Numbered from the stretch's first letter, positions 17,298 through 26,022 are shown. The stretch is DNA of 43,452 nt from Curtobacterium sp. GC_Cur_3 (GCF_026544205.1 NZ_JALNUI010000029.1:1-43452), one strand, 5' to 3'. Program-made: numbers and translations. Notes: generated by a model not told the origin, from the letters alone.

Positions 17298-18286
17298 CCC
17301 TCGACCGCTCGTCCGGGCCGGGAGAGGGCACCACTGCCCGCATCGCTGTACCGGCCGGACGGGCGGTCCGCGTGCGCGTCCCGGCGACGTCCGCCAACCT
17401 CGGACCGGGCTTCGACTCGCTCGGTCTCGCACTCTCCCTCTACGACGAGGTCGACGTCCGTGTCCGCCGGGAGCCCGGCGCGACCGTGACGGTCGAGGGC
17501 GTCGGGGCCGGTGAGGTCCCGACCGACGACACCAACCTGGTCGTGCGTGCCGTCCGTCGTGGCCTCGAACACGCCGGCGTCGAGCAGCCCGGGCTCGAGC
17601 TCCGCGCCGTCAACGCGATCCCGCACGGACGGGGCATGGGCTCCTCGGCGGCGGCGATCGTCGCCGGGCTGATGGCGGCCCGCGGCCTGCTCGAGGGCAT
17701 CGTCGACCTCGACGCCTCGACGCTCCTCACCCTCGCCACCGAGATGGAGGGGCACCCCGACAACGTCGCGCCCGCGCTCTTCGGTGGACTCACCATCGCG
17801 TGGATGACCGCCGACGGCCCCGCCTACAAGCGCCTGCTCGTGCACCGCGGCGTCGCGCCCGTGGTCTTCGTGCCGACGTCGACGCTCTCCACGAAGCTCG
17901 CACGGTCCCTGCAGCCGGAGAGCGTCCCACACGCCGACGCCGCGTTCAACGTGTCCCGCTCGGCGCTCCTCGTCGCCGCGCTCATCCAGAGCCCCGAGCT
18001 GCTCCTCGCGGCGACCGAGGACCGGCTCCACCAGACGTACCGGGCCAGCGCGATGCCCGAGACGGACGCCCTGATCCGTCTGCTCCGGCAGCACGGGCTG
18101 GCGGCCGTGGTGTCCGGCGCCGGACCCAGCCTGCTCGTGCTCGGGTCCGACCCGGCACAGCGGTTGACGGCCGCCGCGCTGGTGGAACGACACGCCGAAT
18201 CGACCTGGCGGCCCCTCATGCTGGCCGTCGATCTCGGTGGTGCTACAGTGAACGCGCACCCGGTGGACCACGTCGGACGCTCCTAG
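17294..18286 (+). CDS. thrB: Homoserine kinase
   Basis: The kinase phosphorylates homoserine to O-phosphohomoserine, the substrate of the preceding thrC product. The 330-residue protein is a GHMP kinase: [16 protein letters not shown] near residue 30, the ATP-binding [17 protein letters not shown], and the C-terminal [12 protein letters not shown]. Start GTG 17294 overlaps the thrC stop by 4 nt. The first 20 residues, before the GHMP fold, are a poorly conserved extension. It is the last gene of the hom-thrC-thrB set. No clear terminator separates it from rho. Confidence 0.96.
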   Translation: MTLDRSSGPGEGTTARIAVPAGRAVRVRVPATSANLGPGFDSLGLALSLYDEVDVRVRREPGATVTVEGVGAGEVPTDDTNLVVRAVRRGLEHAGVEQPGLELRAVNAIPHGRGMGSSAAAIVAGLMAARGLLEGIVDLDASTLLTLATEMEGHPDNVAPALFGGLTIAWMTADGPAYKRLLVHRGVAPVVFVPTSTLSTKLARSLQPESVPHADAAFNVSRSALLVAALIQSPELLLAATEDRLHQTYRASAMPETDALIRLLRQHGLAAVVSGAGPSLLVLGSDPAQRLTAAALVERHAESTWRPLMLAVDLGGATVNAHPVDHVGRS

Positions 18287-18325
18287 CGCGGATCAACTGC
18301 CAGCACGAGCTCCCGGTCCGCAGGT

Positions 18326-18344
18326 GTGATCTCCCTCAGATCAC
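18326..18344 (+). other. Hairpin in the leader region of rho
   Basis: GTGATCT and AGATCAC form a perfect 7-bp stem with a 5-nt loop, 128 nt before the rho start. It is relatively AT-rich for this window and has no U-tract. It could be a weak terminator for thrB or part of a rho leader. The remainder of this 185-nt gap shows nothing else. Confidence 0.4.
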
Positions 18345-18471
18345 CGCTTCCCGGTCCGTCGTCTGAACGGCGGCCGTCGCACACCCGTGCCAGCGCACAC
18401 CAGCGCCAGCGCATCGCGTGGGAAGTCGGTGGAAACTCTCCGCGCTCTGCGGTTCGGAAGGAACGAACAAC

Positions 18472-20820
18472 TTGACCAACGTGAACAACTCCGCCTCGGT
18501 GGAGATCCCCAGCGACCTGCGTGCCCTGCGCCTCCCGGAGCTGCAGCGCATCGCCTCCGCCCTCGGCATCACGGGGCTCTCGAAGCTCCGCAAGGGCGAC
18601 CTCATCGCCTCGATCGAGGACAAGCGCCCCGAGGGCCAGCCCGAGGCCCCCGCCGCCGCCCCGGCTGCGACCACGTCCGGCGCCGACGCCGCCGCGGTCT
18701 CGACCGAGCTCCAGCCGGAGACGCCCACCCACCACGACGCCGGGTCCGAGGCGACCGACAGCGCCGACGTCGCACCGACGCAGCAGGCAGCACCCTCCCG
18801 TGCCCGTCGCTCGCGCCGCGCCACCTCCGGCGGCACCGTGACCACCGCGCCGACGACGGCCGCGGAGCACACGAACCACGGTCAGACCGGCACCGAGGAC
18901 CTCCTCGCCGGCCTCGACCAGGTGCGCGCTGAGAAGGACGCCGAGGAAGCCGCCCAGACGAACGGCCAGCAGTCCGGTGGCCAGCAGTCCGGTGCCCAGC
19001 AGTCCGGCGGCCAGCGTCGTCGCCGCGGACAGAAGGCCGAGCAGCCCCAGGACGCCGAGCAGCCGCAGTCGGCCGCACAGCCCCAGAGCGCCGACCAGCC
19101 CCGCAGCGCCGACCAGCCCCAGAGTGCCGTGACCGACGAGCAGGGCTCGGACTCCGCGCAGCAGCAGCCGCAGCAGCAGCAGGGTCAGGACGACGACCAG
19201 AACGGTGACGGCGAGGGCGGTTCGCGCCGCGGGCGTCGCAGCCGTGGTCGCGGTCGTGGCCGTGGGCAGAACGGTGACCAGCAGAACGGTGACCAGCAGG
19301 ACGCCGAGCAGCAGGGTCGCCAGCAGAACGGTCGGCAGAACGGCCAGCAGGCCCGCGCCGACCAGAAGCAGGCCGACGAGAAGCACGACGACGACCAGGC
19401 CGAGCCGAAGCAGGCCGACGCCAGGCAGGACCAGCAGAAGCAGGGCCAGAACGGCCAGCAGAAGCAGGCCCAGCAGCCGGCGCAGCAGAAGCAGAACGGC
19501 CAGCAGGCCCAGAACGGCCAGAGCCAGGCGCAGCAGCAGCGTGACGACCAGCAGCGTCGCGACGAGGAGGCCGAGAACGGCCGCAGCCGTCGTCAGCGTG
19601 ACCGCAAGCGCGGCCGTGGCGGTCAGAACGACGAGTTCGAGCCGGAGATCACCGAGGACGACGTCCTGATCCCGGTCGCCGGCATCCTCGACGTCCTCGA
19701 CAACTACGCCTTCGTGCGCACGACCGGGTACCTCCCGGGCCCGAGCGACGTCTACGTCTCCCTCGGCCAGGTGAAGAAGTACCACCTGCGCAAGGGCGAC
19801 GCCGTCGTCGGTGCGATCAAGCAGCCGCGGGACAACGAGCAGCAGAGCCGCCAGAAGTACAACGCCCTGGTCAAGATCGACACGATCAACGGCCAGACCG
19901 CCGACGAGGCCGCGAGCCGCGTCGACTTCCAGGACCTCACCCCGCTGTACCCGAACGAGCGCCTGCGCCTCGAGACCGAGCCGGCGAAGCTGTCGACGCG
20001 GATCATCGACCTGGTGTCCCCGATCGGCAAGGGCCAGCGCGGCCTGATCGTCTCGCCGCCCAAGGCCGGCAAGACCGTCGTGCTGCAGGCCATCGCGAAC
20101 GCGGTCTCGAAGAACAACCCCGAGGCGCACCTCATGGTCGTCCTGGTCGACGAGCGGCCCGAAGAGGTCACCGACATGCAGCGCACGGTGAAGGGCGAGG
20201 TCATCGCCTCGACCTTCGACCGGCCCGCCGAGGACCACACCACGGTCGCCGAGCTCGCCATCGAGCGTGCGAAGCGCCTCGTCGAGCTGGGCCACGACGT
20301 CGTCGTGCTGCTCGACTCGATCACCCGCCTCGGCCGCGCCTACAACCAGGTGACCCCGCCGTCCGGCCGCGTGCTGTCCGGTGGCGTCGACTCCGCCGCG
20401 CTCTACCCGGCCAAGCGCTTCTTCGGCGCCGCCCGCAACATCGAGAACGGCGGCTCGCTGACCATCCTCGCCACGGCGCTCGTCGAGACCGGGTCGAAGA
20501 TGGACGACGTGATCTTCGAGGAGTTCAAGGGCACCGGCAACATGGAGCTCCGCCTGAACCGCCACCTGGCCGACAAGCGGATCTTCCCGGCCGTCGACGT
20601 CAACGCGTCCGGCACCCGTCGCGAGGAGCAGCTGCTCTCCGCCGACGAGGTCACGATCACCTGGCGGCTGCGTCGGGCCCTCGCCGGGCTCGACCCGCAG
20701 CAGGCCCTCGAGATCGTGCTGCGGAACCTCAAGGAGACGCAGTCGAACGTCGAGTTCCTGGTCCAGGTCCAGAAGTCCGTCCCGGCGACCGGGAACGGTC
20801 ACCTCGGCCACCAGGAGTAA
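18472..20820 (+). CDS. rho: Transcription termination factor Rho with long N-terminal insertion
   Basis: Rho is the hexameric RNA helicase that ends transcription. The 782-residue product is nearly twice the length of E. coli Rho. It has a Rho N-terminal helical domain (about 12-50), a long disordered insertion (about 60-390) rich in Gln, Asn, Asp, Arg and Gly, the RNA-binding cold-shock fold (about 393-465), Walker A PPKAGKT (about 529-535), Walker B VVVLLDSITRLGRAYN, and the R-loop region with EFKGTGNMELRL. Start TTG 18472 is chosen because GGAAGGAA lies 8 nt upstream; GTG 18481 is possible. prfA follows after 3 nt. Insertions here are known in actinobacterial Rho and add RNA binding. Confidence 0.96.
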   Translation: MTNVNNSASVEIPSDLRALRLPELQRIASALGITGLSKLRKGDLIASIEDKRPEGQPEAPAAAPAATTSGADAAAVSTELQPETPTHHDAGSEATDSADVAPTQQAAPSRARRSRRATSGGTVTTAPTTAAEHTNHGQTGTEDLLAGLDQVRAEKDAEEAAQTNGQQSGGQQSGAQQSGGQRRRRGQKAEQPQDAEQPQSAAQPQSADQPRSADQPQSAVTDEQGSDSAQQQPQQQQGQDDDQNGDGEGGSRRGRRSRGRGRGRGQNGDQQNGDQQDAEQQGRQQNGRQNGQQARADQKQADEKHDDDQAEPKQADARQDQQKQGQNGQQKQAQQPAQQKQNGQQAQNGQSQAQQQRDDQQRRDEEAENGRSRRQRDRKRGRGGQNDEFEPEITEDDVLIPVAGILDVLDNYAFVRTTGYLPGPSDVYVSLGQVKKYHLRKGDAVVGAIKQPRDNEQQSRQKYNALVKIDTINGQTADEAASRVDFQDLTPLYPNERLRLETEPAKLSTRIIDLVSPIGKGQRGLIVSPPKAGKTVVLQAIANAVSKNNPEAHLMVVLVDERPEEVTDMQRTVKGEVIASTFDRPAEDHTTVAELAIERAKRLVELGHDVVVLLDSITRLGRAYNQVTPPSGRVLSGGVDSAALYPAKRFFGAARNIENGGSLTILATALVETGSKMDDVIFEEFKGTGNMELRLNRHLADKRIFPAVDVNASGTRREEQLLSADEVTITWRLRRALAGLDPQQALEIVLRNLKETQSNVEFLVQVQKSVPATGNGHLGHQE
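18952..19570 (+). repeat. Low-complexity Gln/Asn/Gly-rich coding region within rho
   Basis: Short degenerate repeats encode (G/A)QQSG, PQSADQP, QQNGD and QKQ motifs. CAG dominates as the Gln codon. The repeats are in frame and irregular, so this is a protein-level low-complexity segment rather than an array. Confidence 0.85.
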
Positions 20821-20823
20821 CCG

Positions 20824-21906
20824 GTGTTCGAGTCGGTGGCCGGGCTGCTGGCGGAACACGAGGACCTGACACAGCAGCTGTCGGACCCCGCGCTCCACGC
20901 CGACGCGTCCCGTGCGAAGAAGGTCAACCGGCGCTACGCCGAGCTGAACCGGATCAGGTCCGCCTACGAGGCCTGGACGGCGGCGGGGGAGGACCTCGCC
21001 GCCGCCCGGGAGCTCGCTCGTGAGGACGAGGCCTTCGCGGAGGAGGTCCCCGGTCTCGAGGAACAGCTCGCCGAGCGCCAGGAGCGGCTCCGTCGGCTCC
21101 TGATCCCGCGCGACCCGGACGACGGCCGCGACGTCATCATGGAGATCAAGGGCGGCGAGGGCGGCGAGGAGTCGGCGCTGTTCGCCGCGGACCTCCTGCG
21201 CATGTACTCCCACTACGCGGAGTCCAAGGGCTGGAAGACGGAGCTCCTCGAGCGGACCGAGTCCGACCTCGGCGGCTACAAGGACGTCCAGGTCGCGATC
21301 AAGTCGAACTCCACGGACCCCGCGCAGGGCGTCTGGGCGCTCCTCAAGTACGAGGGCGGTGTGCACCGTGTCCAGCGGGTGCCGGCGACCGAGTCCCAGG
21401 GGCGCATCCACACCTCGACGACCGGCGTGCTGGTCTTCCCCGAGGTCGACGAGCCCGAAGAGGTCGAGATCAACCAGAACGACCTCAAGATCGACGTGTA
21501 CCGGTCCTCCGGTCCCGGCGGTCAGTCGGTGAACACGACCGACTCCGCCGTCCGCATCACCCACCTGCCCACGGGCATCACGGTGGCGATGCAGAACGAG
21601 AAGTCGCAGCTGCAGAACCGAGAGGCGGGCATGCGCGTCCTGCGTGCCCGCATCCTCGCGAAGCGGCAGGAGGAGATCGACGCGCTCGCGTCGGACGCCC
21701 GTCGGTCGCAGATCCGCGGGATGGACCGATCGGAGCGCATCCGCACGTACAACTTCCCGGAGAACCGGATCGCGGACCACCGCACCGGGTACAAGGCCTA
21801 CGACCTCGACCGCGTCATGAACGGTGCGCTCGAGCCGGTCATCGAGTCCGCCATCCGCGCGGACGAAGAGGCCCGGTTGGCCGCCGTGGGCGACCAGGGC
21901 GCCTGA
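20824..21906 (+). CDS. prfA: Peptide chain release factor 1
   Basis: RF1 reads UAA and UAG stop codons and triggers peptide release. The 360-residue protein has the helical domain 1, the stop-codon recognition motif Pro187-Ala188-Thr189 (the RF1 PxT type) and the catalytic GGQ at 232-234 in [11 protein letters not shown] 20824 follows AGGAG (20813-20817) that overlaps the end of rho, three nt after the rho stop. It is followed by prmC, whose product methylates the GGQ glutamine. Confidence 0.97.
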   Translation: MFESVAGLLAEHEDLTQQLSDPALHADASRAKKVNRRYAELNRIRSAYEAWTAAGEDLAAARELAREDEAFAEEVPGLEEQLAERQERLRRLLIPRDPDDGRDVIMEIKGGEGGEESALFAADLLRMYSHYAESKGWKTELLERTESDLGGYKDVQVAIKSNSTDPAQGVWALLKYEGGVHRVQRVPATESQGRIHTSTTGVLVFPEVDEPEEVEINQNDLKIDVYRSSGPGGQSVNTTDSAVRITHLPTGITVAMQNEKSQLQNREAGMRVLRARILAKRQEEIDALASDARRSQIRGMDRSERIRTYNFPENRIADHRTGYKAYDLDRVMNGALEPVIESAIRADEEARLAAVGDQGA

Positions 21907-21907
21907 C

Positions 21908-21913
21908 AGGAGG
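21908..21913 (+). promoter_or_regulatory. Canonical AGGAGG with no normal start codon at correct spacing (prmC)
   Basis: A perfect Shine-Dalgarno follows the prfA stop. In the prmC frame the codons after it are CTG (21916) and ATC (21919). The first standard start, GTG 21937, is 23 nt away. Confidence 0.7.
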
Positions 21914-21936
21914 CCCTGATCACCTCCGACACGCCC

Positions 21937-22794
21937 GTGACGTACGCGGCGGATCGCCTCCTCGACGAGGCGACCGCCGCGTTCGTCGCGCACGGCGTCC
22001 CGACCCCGCGGGTGGACGCCGAGCTGCTGCTCGCCTGGGCGACCGACACGTCGCGCGGCGCCGTGCAGGCCCGAGCCATGACCGGCGGGACGATCGCGGG
22101 GGAGCACGTCGACCGCTTCCGACAGGCCGTCGCCCGACGCGCCACCCGCCTGCCGCTCCAGCACATCACCGGTGAGGCCCACTTCCGCGCGCTGACCCTG
22201 GCCGTCGGGCCCGGCGTGTTCGTGCCGCGCCCGGAGACGGAGGGCGTCGTGCAGTTCGGCATCGACGCGCTCCGGGCCGCGGCCGTGCCCGAGCCGATCG
22301 CCGTCGACCTCGGGACGGGCAGCGGCGCCATCGCGATCGCCATGGACACCGAGGTGCCGAACGCCCTCGTGTACGCCGTAGAACGGTCAGCGGAGGCGCT
22401 CCCGTGGACCCGCCGCAACGTGGCGACGTACGGGGGCACGGTCCGACTCGTCGAGGGCGACCTCGCGGACGCCTTCCCGGAGCTCGACGGCACCGTCTCG
22501 GTGGTGGTGTCGAACCCGCCCTACGTGCCGGACGACGCCGTGCCGGTCGACCCGGAGGTCCGCGACCACGACCCGGCGCTCGCGCTGTACGGCGGCCCGG
22601 ACGGCCTCGACGCGGTCCGTGCCCTCGCCGAGACCGCGTGGCGCTTGCTCGTGCCGGGCGGTCTGCTCGTGGTCGAGCACGCCGAACCGCAGGGCGCAGC
22701 CGTGCGCGAGGTCCTGGCGCGCCGGGGGTTCCGGTCCCCGGAGACCCACCAGGACCTCACCGGACGCGACCGCACGACCACCGCGACCCGCTAG
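21937..22794 (+). CDS. prmC: Release factor glutamine N5-methyltransferase
   Basis: The enzyme methylates the glutamine of the GGQ motif in release factors using S-adenosylmethionine. The 285-residue protein has a helical N-terminal domain that binds the factor, the SAM-binding motif AVDLGTGSGAIAIAM and the catalytic NPPY at 193-196. GTG 21937 is the first standard start codon. However, the perfect AGGAGG at 21908-21913 points to a start 18-21 nt earlier at CTG 21916 or ATC 21919, which would add 6 or 7 residues. Its place after prfA is the conserved order. A convergent HAD gene follows after 100 nt. Confidence 0.95.
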   Translation: MTYAADRLLDEATAAFVAHGVPTPRVDAELLLAWATDTSRGAVQARAMTGGTIAGEHVDRFRQAVARRATRLPLQHITGEAHFRALTLAVGPGVFVPRPETEGVVQFGIDALRAAAVPEPIAVDLGTGSGAIAIAMDTEVPNALVYAVERSAEALPWTRRNVATYGGTVRLVEGDLADAFPELDGTVSVVVSNPPYVPDDAVPVDPEVRDHDPALALYGGPDGLDAVRALAETAWRLLVPGGLLVVEHAEPQGAAVREVLARRGFRSPETHQDLTGRDRTTTATR

Positions 22795-22799
22795 CCGGG

Positions 22800-22830
22800 G
22801 CCGAGCAGGGCCTCCAGGCCGAGCCTCGGC
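22800..22830. terminator. Nested hairpin between convergent prmC and HAD genes
   Basis: The outer arms GCCGAG and CTCGGC (22800-22805, 22825-22830) enclose an inner GGCC-TCCA-GGCC hairpin. It starts 6 nt after the prmC stop and could work in both directions. There are no U-tracts. Confidence 0.4.
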
Positions 22831-22894
22831 ACACCGGACAGTCCGCGCGCTCCGTCACCCGCGTCGTGTCCGCGGGGCGAGTCTCGGCGGCTGG

Positions 22895-23542
22895 TCAGAC
22901 GACGCTGGCGCCGGTGCGCGACGCGACGAACGCGCGGACGGCGTCCCGCAGGTCGGTGTCGCGCTCGACCAGGACCGCGTGGATGCCGACGCTCCTGGCG
23001 CCCGCGACGTTCTCGGGCATATCGTCGGCGAAGAACGTGTCGGACGCGGCAGCGCCGTGGTGCTCGAGGGCGCGGGTGAAGACCTCGGGTTCGGGCTTCC
23101 TGGCGCCGAAGTTGCTCGACGTGTCCAGGTGCTCCCCGAACAGCGGCGGCAGGGACGGTGCCCACTCGTGGATCCACCGACCCGCCAGCGGACCGTTGTT
23201 CGTCAGGAGGGCGACACGCCCGTGCTCGCTGGCGATGCGGACGGCCTCGATGCGCTCCGGCAGCTCGGTCATGGCGGAACCGCGCACCCGCGCCCACTCG
23301 GACTCCGGGACCTCGCAGCCCATGGCGTCCTGGAACGCGCTCAGGTAGGCGTCGCCGTCGGGGAAGTGCCCGGCCTCGGCGCGCTGCTCGTGGCCGGACA
23401 CCCACCAGCGTCGCCGGAGCTCCACCAGGTCGTGCCCCGTGAGCTCGGTGAGGCCCGCCATGCGGGTCTCCCAGTCGTAGCGGACCAGGACGTCGTCCAT
23501 GTCGAAGAGGAACAGGAGGCGGGGCGCTGGGGTCTCGTTCAC
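22895..23542 (-). CDS. HAD-superfamily hydrolase
   Basis: The 215-residue protein shows all four HAD motifs: FDMDDVLV with nucleophile Asp14 and Asp16, LLTNNG, the lysine of ARKPEP, and FFADDMPENV. A helical cap domain lies between motifs I and II (about 25-95). It belongs to the small-cap phosphatase group that acts on phosphorylated metabolites such as sugar phosphates. The substrate is not predictable. GTG 23542 is used; a -10-like CAGAAT (23553-23558 on this strand) lies 10 nt before it. It diverges from tsaC and converges on prmC, so it is a single-gene unit inserted into the conserved housekeeping order. Confidence 0.88.
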   Translation of the reverse strand: MNETPAPRLLFLFDMDDVLVRYDWETRMAGLTELTGHDLVELRRRWWVSGHEQRAEAGHFPDGDAYLSAFQDAMGCEVPESEWARVRGSAMTELPERIEAVRIASEHGRVALLTNNGPLAGRWIHEWAPSLPPLFGEHLDTSSNFGARKPEPEVFTRALEHHGAAASDTFFADDMPENVAGARSVGIHAVLVERDTDLRDAVRAFVASRTGASVV

Positions 23543-23564
23543 GATGCCGCCTATTCTGTCGCAC

Positions 23565-23570
23565 TATCAT
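23565..23570 (+). promoter_or_regulatory. -10 box of tsaC, TATCAT
   Basis: TATCAT matches the consensus at five of six positions and lies 10 nt before ATG 23581, giving almost no leader. It is likely the promoter for tsaC, the wecA/tagO-like gene and atpI. Confidence 0.55.
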
Positions 23571-23580
23571 CGTGCGAGTC

Positions 23581-24255
23581 ATGGCATCCCGATACGACTG
23601 CACCGACCCCGACGGGCTCCTGACCGGGATGCGGCTCGCACGTGCCGCACTCGGACGGGGCGAACTCGTCGTGTTCCCCACCGACACCGTCTACGGCATC
23701 GCCGCGGACGCCTTCGACGCGGCCGCCGTGCAGCGGCTGCTCGACGCCAAGGGCCGCACGCGCCAGTCGCCGCCGCCCGTGCTCATCCCCGGGCCGGCGA
23801 CGCTCGACGCGCTCGCGCGTGAGGTCCCGCAGCAGGTCCGCGACCTCGTCGACGCGTTCTGGCCCGGCGGGCTCACCGTGATCCTCGGCGCGCAGCCGTC
23901 CCTCGACTGGGACCTCGGCGAGACCCGGGGAACCGTGGCGCTCCGGATGCCCGACTCGCGGATCGCGCTCGAGCTCCTGCAGGAGGTCGGCCCGCTCGCG
24001 GTGTCCTCCGCCAACTCGACCGGGGACCCGGCCGCGATGGACGTCGACGCCGCCGAGGCGATGCTCGGCGACAGCGTGGCCGTCTACCTGGACGGTGGCT
24101 CGCTGGCGCCGCACGAGGGCTTCGCGGCCTCGACCGGGTCGACGATCGTCGACGCCACCGGGCTCGCCACCGGCGACGGCCTGCGCATCGTGCGGCACGG
24201 CGTCATCTCGGACGCCGAGATCGAACGGGTCGTCGGGGACGACCTCAGGACGTGA
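23581..24255 (+). CDS. tsaC: L-threonylcarbamoyladenylate synthase (Sua5/YrdC/TsaC)
   Basis: The enzyme makes threonylcarbamoyl-AMP from threonine, bicarbonate and ATP, the first step of t6A37 in ANN-decoding tRNAs. The 224-residue protein is one YrdC-like domain: FPTDTVYGIAADAF, the Lys/Arg motif DAKGRTRQSPPPVLI, AFWPGGLTVIL, LRMPDS and SSANSTG. The C-terminal Sua5 domain of longer homologues is missing, as in TsaC. ATG 23581 is chosen over GTG 23572, because the -10 box puts transcription start near it. Its stop overlaps the next gene by 4 nt. The thr genes upstream make its substrate, though this order is simply conserved in actinobacteria. Confidence 0.93.
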   Translation: MASRYDCTDPDGLLTGMRLARAALGRGELVVFPTDTVYGIAADAFDAAAVQRLLDAKGRTRQSPPPVLIPGPATLDALAREVPQQVRDLVDAFWPGGLTVILGAQPSLDWDLGETRGTVALRMPDSRIALELLQEVGPLAVSSANSTGDPAAMDVDAAEAMLGDSVAVYLDGGSLAPHEGFAASTGSTIVDATGLATGDGLRIVRHGVISDAEIERVVGDDLRT

Positions 24256-25505
24256 AGTACTACCTGCTCGCGGGGGCGATCTCGGCCCTCGTGAGCTTCG
24301 TCGTCAGCTTCCTGCTGTGGAAGCTCGGCGTGAAGTACAAGTGGTACCCCCAGGTCCGCGAACGCGACGTGCACCGCACGCCGGTGCCCCGGCTCGGCGG
24401 CATCGCGATGTTCCTCGGGGTCGTCGTCTCGCTGCTGTGTGCGTGGTTCGTCTTCCCCGAGATCCAGGGCATCGACTTCTTCCGGCTCGTCTTCGCGGAG
24501 CCGCAACGGGTGCTCGCCGTGCTGGCCGGCGCCACCATCATCGTGGTGCTCGGTGTCGCCGACGACATCTGGGACCTCGACTGGATGACGAAGCTCGCCG
24601 GGCAGATCATCGCCGCGGGCATCCTGGCGTGGCAGGGGGTGGCGATCGTGTCGCTGCCGATCGGGAACACGCTCGGTGTCGGGTCGTCCTACATGAGCCT
24701 GATCTTCACCGTGCTGGCCGTCGTGCTGGTGATGAACGCGGTGAACTTCATCGACGGGCTGGACGGCCTGGTCGCCGGTGTCGCGATCATCGCCGGCGGG
24801 GTGTTCTTCCTCTACACGTTCTTCATCAACCGCGTGGTCGTGCAGACGGAGTTCTTCTTCAACCTGCCGTCGCTGCTCACCGCGGTCCTGGTGGGGGCGT
24901 GCTGTGGCTTCCTCGTCCTGAACTGGCACCCCGCGAAGCTCTTCATGGGCGACGCCGGCGCGCTGCTGGTCGGCTTCCTGATGGCCACGAGCGCGGTGTC
25001 CATCACGGGCAACATCGACCCGGCCGCCGTCCGGACGCGCACGGACCTGCTGCCGGCGTTCATCCCGATCCTGCTGCCGTTCGCGATCCTCATCGTGCCG
25101 ATGCTCGACTTCGGCCTCGCGGTGTCCCGACGGCTCAGTGCGGGCAAGTCCCCGTTCTCGGCCGACCGGAAGCACCTGCACCACCGGCTGCTCGACATGG
25201 GGCACTCGCACTTCCACGCCGTGCTGATCTTCTACGCGTGGACGGCCACCGTCGCTGTCGGCTGTCTGCTCTTCCTGTTCGTCGAGTGGTGGTGGGTCGT
25301 CGTCTTCGTGTCGGTCGGGTTCACCATCTGCGCCATCGCGACGTTCGCACCGCTCGGCCGGAAACGGACCGAGATCGCCGCGCAGACCGCTGCCAGGACC
25401 GCACGGGTCGCCGGCAGTGTCGTCGACGCCAGCCTCGACCCGCTGGACCGCGCCGCAGCCGTCCGCGACCGACCGACCCCTTCCCCCTCTGGAGACCCCT
25501 CGTGA
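24252..25505 (+). CDS. Polyprenyl-phosphate GlcNAc-1-phosphate transferase (WecA/TagO-like)
   Basis: This integral membrane enzyme transfers a sugar-1-phosphate from UDP-sugar to a polyprenyl phosphate, starting a wall polymer or linker unit. The 417-residue protein has about eleven membrane helices. It shows the Mg-binding VADD (Asp104-Asp105), the catalytic NFIDGLDGL (Asn165, Asp168, Asp171) and the cytoplasmic HLHHR (308-312). The helix after FMGDAGALL completes the WecA/MraY core. A 60-residue hydrophilic C-tail is not conserved. GTG 24252 overlaps the tsaC stop and its own stop overlaps the next start, so three genes are coupled. In actinobacteria this enzyme typically serves arabinogalactan-type or teichoic-type linkage; which one here is unknown. 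Confidence 0.93.
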   Translation: MKYYLLAGAISALVSFVVSFLLWKLGVKYKWYPQVRERDVHRTPVPRLGGIAMFLGVVVSLLCAWFVFPEIQGIDFFRLVFAEPQRVLAVLAGATIIVVLGVADDIWDLDWMTKLAGQIIAAGILAWQGVAIVSLPIGNTLGVGSSYMSLIFTVLAVVLVMNAVNFIDGLDGLVAGVAIIAGGVFFLYTFFINRVVVQTEFFFNLPSLLTAVLVGACCGFLVLNWHPAKLFMGDAGALLVGFLMATSAVSITGNIDPAAVRTRTDLLPAFIPILLPFAILIVPMLDFGLAVSRRLSAGKSPFSADRKHLHHRLLDMGHSHFHAVLIFYAWTATVAVGCLLFLFVEWWWVVVFVSVGFTICAIATFAPLGRKRTEIAAQTAARTARVAGSVVDASLDPLDRAAAVRDRPTPSPSGDPS

Positions 25506-25996
25506 CCACGCCGAACGGCCTCGACCACATCACCCCGGTGTTCCGCCGGATCCTCGTGCAGGGGGCCCTGCTGGCCGGCGCGCTGGCCGTCGTCGGGGGA
25601 CTCGTCGGGTTCCTCGTCGCCGGGGGACCAGGACTCGCCGGTGGGCTCATCGGCGCGGTGATGAGCGTCGTGTTCTGCGGGCTCACCGCCGTGAGTGTCC
25701 TGCTCGCGATCCGGTTCTCCGGTGGGCAGATGATCTCCGGCGCCTTCTTCGGCACGATCATGGGGATGTTCCTCGTGAAGTTCGTGCTCTTCATCGTCGT
25801 GCTCGTCCTGCTCAAGGACCGCGACTGGGTCGACACGCCCGTGCTCGCCGTGGCCATCATCGTCGGCGTCATCGGGTCCCTGGTGATCGACGTCACCGTC
25901 ATCGCCAAGGCGCGCGTGCCGATCGACGTGCCGCTGCCCGGCGACGGCTCGTCGTCCGCCTCCGGGGAGCCTGGGAGCGCGGACCCGCGCGTCTGA
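25502..25996 (+). CDS. atpI: ATP synthase protein I-like (AtpI)
   Basis: The 164-residue protein has four predicted membrane helices (about 18-40, 43-63, 75-97, 107-127) and a hydrophilic Ser/Pro-rich tail. Position directly before atpB marks it as the AtpI-type protein, which in other bacteria helps c-ring assembly or Mg2+ supply for the ATP synthase. Sequence identity is low in this family, so assignment leans on topology and position. GTG 25502 follows GGAG at 25491-25494 and overlaps the upstream stop. The ATP synthase promoter lies in the gap after it, so it may be expressed with tsaC as well as with atp. Confidence 0.78.
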   Translation: MTTPNGLDHITPVFRRILVQGALLAGALAVVGGLVGFLVAGGPGLAGGLIGAVMSVVFCGLTAVSVLLAIRFSGGQMISGAFFGTIMGMFLVKFVLFIVVLVLLKDRDWVDTPVLAVAIIVGVIGSLVIDVTVIAKARVPIDVPLPGDGSSSASGEPGSADPRV

Positions 25997-26022
25997 GAGC
26001 CCGGGAAGGCTCGCGCACCTGA

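Noticed and set aside
18952..19570. Repeats in rho as a CRISPR or minisatellite array
   Set aside because: Units are irregular, in frame and lie inside a protein with conserved flanks. There are no constant repeats with spacers.
18283..22182. Open frame of about 1300 codons on the minus strand across rho, prfA and prmC
   Set aside because: It runs opposite to three genes with clear family motifs. In GC-rich DNA such shadow frames are expected, and its translation is low-complexity Leu/Val/Arg.
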